From positions 1 through 26,996 of the IMG/VR virus record IMGVR_UViG_3300006332_000026: a DNA stretch of 26,996 nucleotides. One strand, written 5' to 3'. Within the stretch, counting starts at the first letter, position 1. Each line of letters starts with the position of its first letter. The stretch is from a virus. Under the pieces are notes generated by a model. That model was not told the DNA's origin. It ran no database searches and saw only the letters and a program-made list of their open reading frames with translations. This document shows, in pieces, positions 1 to 5,953 of the stretch. The position numbers were made by a program, and so were the translations under genes.

Positions 1-2
1 AC

Positions 3-227
3 GTTTATGTTTCCGATTTTGGAACTTTTAAAATAATTCCAGATCGGTTCCAGAGAGCGCGAGATTGCTGGTTTATAGACTTTGATTTCTGGGCTGTGGC
101 GTATCTACGTCCATTCATGACTGAAAGTCTAGCAAAGACTGGGGACAGTATAAAGCAGATGATTCTGGCTGAGTACGGTCTTATGTCTAAGAACCAAGCG
201 GCTAACGGTTTCTTGGCTGACGTATAG
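3..227 (+). CDS. Major capsid protein, C-terminal part (SU10/DUF5309-like); cut by window edge
   Basis: The first 74 complete codons of the window are an open frame entering from the left edge and ending at TAG 225-227; the 5' part lies outside. The translated end contains the blocks PDRFQRARDCW, AVAYLRPFMTESLAKTGDS and LAEYGLMSKNQAANG. A pattern of Arg-rich loop, aromatic stretch, 'LRP...LAKTGD' and then 'E-[YF]-[TG]-L..+N..A' is typical of the end of phage major capsid proteins of the SU10 head-protein type (DUF5309). Established: such proteins form the icosahedral shell with an HK97-like fold. Inference: the gene position, directly before accessory genes and an adaptor gene, fits a head module. 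The family call rests on pattern memory, not on a search. Confidence 0.72.
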   Translation, partial: VYVSDFGTFKIIPDRFQRARDCWFIDFDFWAVAYLRPFMTESLAKTGDSIKQMILAEYGLMSKNQAANGFLADV

Positions 228-234
228 GTGTAAG

Positions 235-258
235 AGTGAGGGTGTAAAAGCCCTCACT
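235..258 (+). terminator. Hairpin after the capsid gene (terminator- or attenuator-like)
   Basis: A perfect 8-bp stem, AGTGAGGG (235-242) and CCCTCACT (251-258), encloses an 8-base loop. It begins 8 bases after the capsid stop codon and ends 5 bases before the next start codon at 264. Only a short TTAT follows, so it lacks a full U-tract. It may be a leaky terminator or a 3' stabilising hairpin that keeps capsid mRNA high relative to the downstream genes. The structure is certain; the function is inferred. Confidence 0.6.
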
Positions 259-263
259 TATCT

Positions 264-887
264 ATGAAAGAAAATATAAAAGATTATTTATTTCACAAGA
301 AACGTTTTTTAAGTGTAGATTTTTGTGAGTACGCTTTAGAGAAACTAAAGAAAAGCCAGTGGGAGAGTCACGACTTCACTGGTTATGAAACAAATGATCC
401 TGAACATGGCTTTGGATGGGAGAGAGAGGTTAAGTCTAAACCTTCTGGAAATGCAGAGCCAGAATTTATAGGATTTAAAAGCCCTGACTGGAATAAAGAT
501 CATGCTCATATTAACAATGTTATTATAAATGATTTATCTAAAGCATTAACAGAGTATGTAAGAAGTTTTGGTTATAAGTGGTTTGACGGGTGGAATGGGT
601 ATTCAGCTATAAAGTTTTTAAAGTATGCTGAGACTCATCAAATGGCAGAACACTGTGATCATATTAGTTCGTTGTTTGATGGAAATGTAAAAGGTATCCC
701 GATGTTATCCATTGTAGGTCAGTTAAATAAAGACTTTGAAGGTGGTGAGTTTGTAATGTGGGGAGATCAGACAATACCATTTGAGACTGGTGATGTCATT
801 ATATTTCCATCTAACTTCATGTATCCACATAGAGTAGAGCCTGTAACCAAAGGAGAAAGATATTCATATGTCTCTTGGGCATACTAA
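264..887 (+). CDS. 2-oxoglutarate/Fe(II)-dependent oxygenase-like protein (first of three)
   Basis: 207 residues. The double-stranded beta-helix oxygenase signature is visible: an HxD pair at His130-Cys131-Asp132, a distal His189 in 'YPHRVEPV', and Arg199 in 'KGERYS', which would bind the 2-oxoglutarate carboxylate. Blocks 'LNKDFEGGEFVMWG' and 'GDVIIFPSNF' before the distal His match the usual strand order. Established: members couple decarboxylation of 2-oxoglutarate to hydroxylation of a protein, nucleic acid or small molecule. The substrate cannot be read from the sequence. The gene overlaps the next by 20 bases and starts just after the capsid hairpin. Its placement suggests late expression and possibly a virion or host protein target (inference). 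Confidence 0.8.
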   Translation: MKENIKDYLFHKKRFLSVDFCEYALEKLKKSQWESHDFTGYETNDPEHGFGWEREVKSKPSGNAEPEFIGFKSPDWNKDHAHINNVIINDLSKALTEYVRSFGYKWFDGWNGYSAIKFLKYAETHQMAEHCDHISSLFDGNVKGIPMLSIVGQLNKDFEGGEFVMWGDQTIPFETGDVIIFPSNFMYPHRVEPVTKGERYSYVSWAY

Positions 888-1389
888 GTTTAAAATTGTT
901 AGAGGTATGCTGTCTGGAGAGCTGTTAAACTTTCTTGGTATGTATGCTTACAATATAGCCACCCTTCCTAATGAATGGAAGGACGATCAAGTTCCTAACA
1001 CACCTGCATTCCATGATGATTTGGCAATGAAGAATTTAATGTGTTATCTATCTGCTGACATGGAGGAATATGTAGGTATGGATTTAATTCCTACTTATTC
1101 TTATTTGAGAGTGTATAAGCATGGTGATGTATTACACAGACATACAGACAAACATAGCTGTGAGTTTAGTGTTACATTAACTTTAAGAAGAGAATTAAAT
1201 GAGGATATATGGCCTATCTATTTAGATCCCTTTCATGAGAATGGAGATTTAACTTATGGTGGAAGAAAGATAGAGCTAGATGTGGGTGATGGGCTTATTT
1301 ACAAAGGCGTTGAGACCCCTCACTGGAGGGATAAATTTGAGGGCAGTAAACTAGCCCAAGTATTTTTACATTACATAAGGAGGCAGTAA
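868..1389 (+). CDS. 2-oxoglutarate/Fe(II) oxygenase-like protein (second of three)
   Basis: 173 residues. An HxD metal pair is visible at His92-Thr93-Asp94 within 'VLHRHTDKHSCEFSVTLTL', with a distal His152 in 'ETPHWRD' preceded by 'VGDGLIYKG'. Lys161 may take the place of the Arg that normally binds 2-oxoglutarate. The protein is shorter than typical prolyl 4-hydroxylase domains but keeps the core. The start ATG lies 20 bases inside the preceding gene, with AGGAG at 851-855 as a rather distant ribosome site. The stop overlaps the next start as TAATG. Overall this is a divergent member of the same superfamily as its neighbours; activity and substrate are unknown. Confidence 0.65.
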   Translation: MSLGHTKFKIVRGMLSGELLNFLGMYAYNIATLPNEWKDDQVPNTPAFHDDLAMKNLMCYLSADMEEYVGMDLIPTYSYLRVYKHGDVLHRHTDKHSCEFSVTLTLRRELNEDIWPIYLDPFHENGDLTYGGRKIELDVGDGLIYKGVETPHWRDKFEGSKLAQVFLHYIRRQ

Positions 1390-1556
1390 TGAGCAAGAAA
1401 AAAGAAGTGGAAGGGCCAATCACTTTGTACTCTCCTGTCAGCAGAGGTGGTGACGAAGGTTTATTAAAGGCTATCAAAGGTCTTGAAACAGGCAAGTCTG
1501 GGTATAAATCTCCGGGCAACAGCCCTAAGCATAAGGTAGAAAATCCATTCAAATAA
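1389..1556 (+). CDS. 55-residue basic microprotein, function unknown
   Basis: A short open frame starts at the ATG that overlaps the preceding stop (TAATG, 1387-1391) and ends at TAA 1554-1556. The product starts MSKKKEVEGPITLYSP and ends KHKVENPFK; it is Lys/Gly/Ser-rich with no helix-forming core, so it is probably disordered. The ribosome site is AAGGAGG at 1378-1384, within the end of the upstream gene. Its tight fit between two oxygenase genes, with no other use of these 168 bases, is the main reason to believe it. It could be a minor head protein or a decoration peptide; nothing in the sequence decides this. Confidence 0.65.
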   Translation: MSKKKEVEGPITLYSPVSRGGDEGLLKAIKGLETGKSGYKSPGNSPKHKVENPFK

Positions 1557-1565
1557 GGAGCTGTA

Positions 1566-2123
1566 ATGTTTGTGTATACAAAAACCCCTACTATTGCGGT
1601 AGTAGACGGTATTATCTCTCCAGAAGAATGTAATCAAATAATTGAGCATTCAAGAGATAAGCTAGAAAGAAGTACAGTAGCAACTGATAAAGGCTTAGTT
1701 TCAGATAAGGATAGAACTTCTCATGGAACTTGGCTTAATCATTCTGAATTTTCAGAGGTATGTCAAAGGATTTCGGATATAGCGGCTATACCATTAGAAA
1801 GAGCAGAGCCTATCAATGTTCTGCGTTATACTGATGACCAAGAGTATAAACCACATTATGATGCGCTAGATGGGATGCATCTTGAGAATGGTGGACAAAG
1901 GTTATTAACTTGTATGCTATATCTGAATAATGCTGTAGGTGGGTCTACTGCATTTCCAAAATTAAATTTAATCATTGGTTCTATAGGCGGAAGATTATTG
2001 ATGTTTGGTAATGTTGATGAAAACAATCAGGCGCATGAGCTATCATTGCATCAAGGATTGCCGCCACATGAAGGTGAAAAATGGGTGATGACCTTATGGT
2101 TTCGAGAAAAGAAGATAAACTAG
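1566..2123 (+). CDS. Prolyl 4-hydroxylase-like 2-oxoglutarate/Fe(II) oxygenase (third of three)
   Basis: 185 residues and the most canonical of the three. 'YKPHYDAL' gives the HxD pair His97-Tyr98-Asp99, 'RLLTCMLYLNNAVGGSTAFP' is the characteristic P4Hc core strand region, 'GRLLMFGNVD' follows, and 'LHQGLPPHEGEKWVMTLWFR' supplies distal His162 and the 2-oxoglutarate-binding Lys172. The length equals a bare P4H catalytic domain. Ribosome site AAGGAG is at 1556-1561, 4 bases before the ATG. Established: P4H-type enzymes hydroxylate proline in proteins, and single P4H-like genes are known in marine phage structural regions. Target here unknown. A 28-base overlap with the next gene suggests coupling. 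Confidence 0.88.
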   Translation: MFVYTKTPTIAVVDGIISPEECNQIIEHSRDKLERSTVATDKGLVSDKDRTSHGTWLNHSEFSEVCQRISDIAAIPLERAEPINVLRYTDDQEYKPHYDALDGMHLENGGQRLLTCMLYLNNAVGGSTAFPKLNLIIGSIGGRLLMFGNVDENNQAHELSLHQGLPPHEGEKWVMTLWFREKKIN

Positions 2124-2254
2124 AAAAAGCGTTTGGTGCTAAAAAAGTTAAAGCACCAGATAAGCCTAAACAAAAGACTGCTGAAGAGCATTTAAAAGAA
2201 TGGTCTAAAGACCAGACTAAAGCTATAGGTGGTAAGGGATTTTTAATAGGATGA
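2096..2254 (+). CDS. 52-residue Lys-rich microprotein, function unknown
   Basis: The ATG at 2096 lies inside the end of the oxygenase gene and the stop TGA (2252-2254) overlaps the next start as ATGA. The product starts MVSRKEDKLEKAFGAKKVK and ends KAIGGKGFLIG. It is about one third Lys/Glu/Asp, probably helical in the middle (TAEEHLKEWSKDQ). No domain is recognised. Both ends being coupled to neighbours, and the absence of any other frame filling 2124-2250, support it as a real gene. A head or scaffold-related peptide is possible but unproven. Confidence 0.6.
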   Translation: MVSRKEDKLEKAFGAKKVKAPDKPKQKTAEEHLKEWSKDQTKAIGGKGFLIG

Positions 2255-2580
2255 AAAGAAGATCAGGTAAGCTGTTAGATGTAATGCCTTATAGACATCA
2301 GGAATGGATAGAAGAGCCTGATGGAGAAATATCTATAACTACATATCAGGATGTTACTCCAACTATAGAGCAAAACAAAAAAGAATACAATATATATGGG
2401 GATAAGCTAACAACAGGCAAAAGAGGGGACTGGCATAAGGTAGCCTCTATTCCTTTTAATGTATACGAGCAATGGAAGAATGAAACTAATGGAGCAATTG
2501 ATAAAGATCCAAAGTTGCTGGCTAAATATTTAAATGACCCAGACAATAAATTTTTTAGAACTGCACCAACAAAACTATAG
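2251..2580 (+). CDS. Conserved phage head-region protein, function unknown
   Basis: 109 residues, soluble and polar. The C-terminal half carries 'WHKVASIPFNVYEQW' (61-75), then a 'DKDPKLLAKYLNDPDNKFFRTAP' stretch (84-106). The pattern 'IP...[WY]e....Dp..l..yLnd.dn.FRT.p' is one I associate with small hypothetical proteins next to capsid genes in many phages. The start is the ATG overlapping the upstream TGA (ATGA). No catalytic motif is seen. Position between the capsid/oxygenase block and the adaptor suggests a head-assembly or head-decoration role (inference). Confidence 0.7.
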   Translation: MKRRSGKLLDVMPYRHQEWIEEPDGEISITTYQDVTPTIEQNKKEYNIYGDKLTTGKRGDWHKVASIPFNVYEQWKNETNGAIDKDPKLLAKYLNDPDNKFFRTAPTKL

Positions 2581-2588
2581 AGGAAATA

Positions 2589-2882
2589 ATGATGGCAGAT
2601 TTATACAGATTAAACAATTTTAACTATACGTTTACTGCTACCGATAGTTCGGTGCTATTGAGCGATGCTATCTCTGCACAATGTAACGCAATTATTATCA
2701 ACGCAAGTGAACCTGTATTTATTAAAATAACAAAACATGGTGATGCGGCGACTTCTGGCTCGTGTGGGTACTTTATAAAGGACTGGCCTCATTATGTGCG
2801 TGTGAGTGGCGGAGATCGCGTTGCAGGTTTAAGAGCAGGTGGAAGCAACTCTGTAGTTTATATTACTGAATTGACTGAATGA
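2589..2882 (+). CDS. Small virion-type protein, paralogue of the next gene
   Basis: 97 residues, rich in beta-branched and small residues, with no signal peptide or membrane helix. It starts with the DLYRL block, ends with 'KDWPHYVRVSGGDRVAGLRA...VVYITELT', and shares this frame with the following protein ('KDWPTYWRISSGQKVSALQV...VYIAEMT'). The two are therefore tandem duplicates that have diverged. Ribosome site AGAGGA ends 5 bases before the first of two adjacent ATG codons; either may be used. The stop overlaps the next start (ATGA). An all-beta head or neck decoration protein is plausible; function unknown. Confidence 0.75.
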   Translation: MMADLYRLNNFNYTFTATDSSVLLSDAISAQCNAIIINASEPVFIKITKHGDAATSGSCGYFIKDWPHYVRVSGGDRVAGLRAGGSNSVVYITELTE

Positions 2883-3235
2883 AAATCTCTGATCCTGATC
2901 TTTATAGACTTGCAAATAAATTGCATTCTATAACCACCACTACAACCTCTACTGAAATGGCGGAGGCGGTTGGCTCTGGTATAGAGGCTGTAATGATAAC
3001 ATCTACAGAGGATGCTTATCTTGCATTTGGTGGAGAGGTAGATACTACGCCTTGGAGTGATGTCGTTGGTGCGTGGTCAGCGCAAACAAACTCATGGAAA
3101 GAATATGAAGCTGTTGGTGAAGGTTACCAAGAGAAAGATTGGCCTACTTATTGGCGTATTAGTTCAGGGCAGAAGGTATCTGCTTTACAAGTATCAGCAT
3201 CAGGAACAGTATATATTGCGGAGATGACAAGGTAA
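2879..3235 (+). CDS. Small virion-type protein, paralogue of the preceding gene
   Basis: 118 residues. Residues 5-11 (DPDLYRL) and the C-terminal 35 or so residues align with the preceding protein; the extra length is an insertion around residues 55-85 containing 'TTPWSDVVGAWSAQTNSW'. The predicted character is beta-rich and soluble. It is coupled to both neighbours: ATGA with the upstream stop, and the TAATG at its own end with the adaptor gene. Its position immediately before the adaptor fits a head-completion or neck component, but no known fold can be named from the sequence. Confidence 0.75.
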   Translation: MKISDPDLYRLANKLHSITTTTTSTEMAEAVGSGIEAVMITSTEDAYLAFGGEVDTTPWSDVVGAWSAQTNSWKEYEAVGEGYQEKDWPTYWRISSGQKVSALQVSASGTVYIAEMTR

Positions 3236-3861
3236 TGGCGATAGGAACTTATGCGGAACTCCAGACTGCTGTGGCTAACTGGCTAGACAGGGGTGACCTA
3301 ACAGATAGAATACAAGAATTTATAGACTTAGCTGAGGCAAGGATCAACCGTAACCTTCGGCTTAGACTTATGGAAACTGCGGCTACTGGAACATTAACTC
3401 CGGGAACTAGAGACTATACATTGCCTACAGATTATATACAGGCTAGGACATTTCATTTAACTCTTGACCCTATAGTTTCATTGTCGTATGTTACGCCAGA
3501 AATAATGAATAGAATATGGGGAGGGTCTACCTCTGGAACACCAGAAGCCTTTACCATTATTGGAGAAAACTTTAGGCTTGGCCCTGAACCTGCAACTGCT
3601 GATGGTTATTCTATGCTTTATTATAAGCGAATACCTGCATTAACACCTGCGGCCACAACCAATAGTATGCTTACATATAATCCTGATATATATTTATATG
3701 GGGCTTTGTTAGAAGCAGAACCTTTTCTACAGAATGACGCAAGGGTGCAGTTATGGGCTACAGCTTACAGGCAAGCTGTTAACGATTTACAAGTTCAGGA
3801 TGATAAAGACCGTCACTCAGGTTCTGAGCTAAGAGTAATGAACACGAGTGGCTACTTTTAA
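3235..3861 (+). CDS. Adaptor (head-tail connector) protein, SU10-adaptor-like
   Basis: 208 residues. The N-terminal helical region begins 'TYAELQTAVANWLDRGDLTDRIQEFIDLAEARINRNLRLR'-style (given here only as its pattern: a Y-ELQ start, L-x-R-x-DL, then I-x2-AE-x-RI-x-R). LPTDY follows at 63-67, 'LYYKRIPAL' near 128-136, and 'NPDIYLYGALLEAEPFL' near 149-165. This order is that of phage adaptor proteins of the SU10 type. Established role: a ring below the portal that joins head and tail. It lies in the expected place between capsid and tail genes and is coupled to the preceding gene by TAATG. Confidence 0.82.
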   Translation: MAIGTYAELQTAVANWLDRGDLTDRIQEFIDLAEARINRNLRLRLMETAATGTLTPGTRDYTLPTDYIQARTFHLTLDPIVSLSYVTPEIMNRIWGGSTSGTPEAFTIIGENFRLGPEPATADGYSMLYYKRIPALTPAATTNSMLTYNPDIYLYGALLEAEPFLQNDARVQLWATAYRQAVNDLQVQDDKDRHSGSELRVMNTSGYF

Positions 3862-3872
3862 GGGGATTAATT

Positions 3873-4868
3873 ATGGGATTAGAAACAGCAACATATATTA
3901 GCCAGCTAACAGCTACAAATCCAACATCTAGTGATCCTGTATCGCAAGGTGATGACCATCTGAGGCTAATTAAATCAGTATTGCAATCGCAATTTACCAC
4001 GCTAGGCGCGGCAGCAGTAACTACTACAGCGGCTGAGTTAAACCTATTAGATGGAAAGACAGCAGTAGGTGATGTTACTGGGCCGGGATCTAGTGTAGAC
4101 AATGCAATCGCAAGATTTTCTGGAACTGGTGGAAAAACAATACAGAACACAACAGTTACCATCTCTGATGATCCACCTGTTGTAAAGATTGGTGACGGTA
4201 CGGCTGAAGATACTACTATATTGTTTGATGGAAATGCTAAAGATTTTTATATGGCATTAGATGATACTGCTGACAAACTTGTTATTGGCGAGGGATCTAC
4301 TGTAGGTACAAACTCCATAATGACGATTACTGATGATACAGTAACCATAGGTGATGGAGCTACGGCAGACACCTATCTTAACTTTGATGGCAACGCTCAA
4401 GACTATCGTATTGGCCTTGATGACGGCACTGATAAACTAGAAGTCGGTGTGGGAACTGCTCATGGAACCACAATATCTTTTACTGTCGATTCATCTGCTG
4501 ATGTGGACTTTAATGATAACGTAGTCTCTAACCCAGAGATAAAGGATTATAAAGAAACTGTGCAATCTGTTACTGGAAACCAAACTGTCAATACTGCATT
4601 ACTAGCTAATGGTAATGTTATTAACTGGTCTGGAAGTGGGACGGTTACATTAGACACTCCTGCTGTTGGGTATCATGGGGTCAGCTTTACACTCATCGGT
4701 CAGTCTGCTATGACAATTGCAGAGACATCAACTAATGATATATTCTGGGCAGGTGGAACAACTCCAACTCCTAGCGGTATATGCGTATTTAACTTTTTCT
4801 GCACACTATCTGCGGCTGGAACTTACAAATGGTTCGGCTTTGATGGTGGTCAGGATTGGGCTACATAA
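3873..4868 (+). CDS. Tail fibre protein with two internal repeats
   Basis: 331 residues. The N-terminus (GLETATYISQL, then NPTSSDPVSQGDDHLRLIK) is a widespread phage fibre attachment segment that mounts the fibre on the tail. Residues about 105-155 and 158-206 are two imperfect copies of a unit reading IGDG-x2-x-DT-x2-FDGNA-x-D-x3-x-LDD-x2-DKL-x-G, a repeated shaft element. The C-terminal 120 residues are Thr/Ser/Gly-rich beta-type sequence that would form the distal part. Ribosome site AAGGGG lies upstream (3860-3865). The expected role is host recognition. The neighbouring adhesin-like and assembly-type genes support this. Confidence 0.85.
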   Translation: MGLETATYISQLTATNPTSSDPVSQGDDHLRLIKSVLQSQFTTLGAAAVTTTAAELNLLDGKTAVGDVTGPGSSVDNAIARFSGTGGKTIQNTTVTISDDPPVVKIGDGTAEDTTILFDGNAKDFYMALDDTADKLVIGEGSTVGTNSIMTITDDTVTIGDGATADTYLNFDGNAQDYRIGLDDGTDKLEVGVGTAHGTTISFTVDSSADVDFNDNVVSNPEIKDYKETVQSVTGNQTVNTALLANGNVINWSGSGTVTLDTPAVGYHGVSFTLIGQSAMTIAETSTNDIFWAGGTTPTPSGICVFNFFCTLSAAGTYKWFGFDGGQDWAT

Positions 4869-4877
4869 GGGGGGACT

Positions 4878-5396
4878 ATGCCACTAGGATTTAATGCGGC
4901 TGTACAAATGAGCAAGTCTGGTTGCGAACTCCCTACCCTTCCGGGTACGGCTCAATACTGGACTGGCTATTTTACTCAAGATAGTAGAGGTGGGAACTCT
5001 GGACTGCCGGGCAATTCCGCAAGTTCTAGTATTACCTTTGTTAACGCCGGAACATTGACAAGCTCTGATTCACGCTTCACTGGCTATTGGGGAAATAACG
5101 GGTGTACGTCTGGAGAGGCTGTGAACAGTGTAGGTTGTTGGTATTTTGACGCAGGAGCCGGAAATACGGACAGACCCACTGGCGGATCTAACACACAAGC
5201 CTACCATGAAACCAGAGGGGGTGGCATGTGGATATACTGGTCATGTGATGGATCAACTTGGTCGGGTGATCGTGATTATCAGGGATCAGGTTCAAGCTAT
5301 TCAGGTCTGCGACAAACAGGTGGCGCGGTTACTGCTTGTGGTTCATGTACGCAAACATTCTCAGTAAGCAATAGCTCAACTAGTTCAGCATTATAG
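4878..5396 (+). CDS. Putative receptor-binding or fibre-tip protein, Cys/Gly/Ser-rich
   Basis: 172 residues with a biased composition: Gly, Ser, Thr and Asn dominate, with many Trp/Tyr and six Cys (16, 76, 87, 123, 154, 157). There is no signal peptide or helix. The segment 'TGYFTQDSRGG' and a later 'GMWIYWSCDGSTWSG' suggest a compact beta fold stabilised by aromatic residues, perhaps by disulfides after release. The strong ribosome site GGGGGG (4869-4874) precedes the ATG. It follows the fibre gene and precedes a tail-assembly-type gene, the usual place of a fibre tip. No family is recognised, so the role is inference. Confidence 0.6.
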   Translation: MPLGFNAAVQMSKSGCELPTLPGTAQYWTGYFTQDSRGGNSGLPGNSASSSITFVNAGTLTSSDSRFTGYWGNNGCTSGEAVNSVGCWYFDAGAGNTDRPTGGSNTQAYHETRGGGMWIYWSCDGSTWSGDRDYQGSGSSYSGLRQTGGAVTACGSCTQTFSVSNSSTSSAL

Positions 5397-5408
5397 AGGA
5401 AAATAATA

Positions 5409-5822
5409 ATGTATTATGCAAAACAATTTAACGGTAAATGGGAAATAAGACCTATAGGAAAAATGGAAATAGGGACAGCCTTTGCTAAAGGTACGCCAGA
5501 TAGTGTTCTTGCTGGGTATGATATATATCCAGTTAAAGCATACTTGAAAACTGATGACACTGTAATTGAAGAAAGAGATCCACCTGAGTTAATTAGCGGA
5601 GAAGTTCATTTCTATTCTGAAAGAGCAAAGACTGATGATGAATACTGGGCTGAAATTAGAGAAAATAGAAATGTCTTGTTATTCGACACAGACTGGACAG
5701 ACCTACCTAATGCTCCATTGACGGATGCCCAGAAAACAAACTATCAGAGATACAGGACTGAACTAAGAAATATGCCACAGAGTACATCTAATCCAAAGGA
5801 TGCTGTATGGCCGGAGCTTTAA
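5409..5822 (+). CDS. Tail-fibre assembly / tail assembly chaperone-like protein
   Basis: 137 residues. The C-terminal half contains 'EYWAEIRENRNVLLFDTDWT' (78-97), 'LTDAQKTNYQRYRTELRNMP' (104-123) and a terminal 'WPEL'. The order R-x-x-RN-x-LL-x-x-TDW, then L-T-x-x-Q, then YR-x-x-LR-x-[DM]-P, then WP is the signature of the phage tail assembly chaperone family (Pfam Phage_TAC / Phage_tail_APC type). The N-terminal half is a separate, unrecognised beta-rich region. Established: relatives help fibres or tail proteins fold. Its location directly after fibre-type genes agrees. It overlaps the next small gene by 16 bases. Confidence 0.72.
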   Translation: MYYAKQFNGKWEIRPIGKMEIGTAFAKGTPDSVLAGYDIYPVKAYLKTDDTVIEERDPPELISGEVHFYSERAKTDDEYWAEIRENRNVLLFDTDWTDLPNAPLTDAQKTNYQRYRTELRNMPQSTSNPKDAVWPEL

Positions 5823-5953
5823 GGGATAGATTGGATATTTGTAAAAAATGTGAACACCTAAATAAGATGTTATCAGTATGCAAAAAGTGTGGATGTATCG
5901 TTCAGTTAAAAACAAAAATTAAATCTTCTAAATGTCCTGTGGGGAAATGGTAA
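5807..5953 (+). CDS. 48-residue Cys-rich (zinc-ribbon-like) microprotein
   Basis: The ATG at 5807 lies inside the end of the preceding gene and the stop overlaps the next start as TAATG (5951-5955). Six Cys residues fall at 12, 15, 25, 28, 30 and 43 in the layout CKKC...CKKCGC...KTKIKSSKCPVGKW. This C-x2-C / C-x2-C-x-C / CP-x3-W pattern is one I associate with small proteins found in the tail region of marine phages. It should bind one zinc ion. The role is unknown; a small structural or assembly factor is likely. Too short for usual ORF cut-offs, but coupling at both ends and the conserved pattern make it convincing. Confidence 0.8.
   Translation: MAGALRDRLDICKKCEHLNKMLSVCKKCGCIVQLKTKIKSSKCPVGKW

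Noticed and set aside
1295-1649. Two minus-strand frames opposite the oxygenase/microprotein region
   Set aside because: Antisense to coupled rightward genes, no ribosome site, poor composition.
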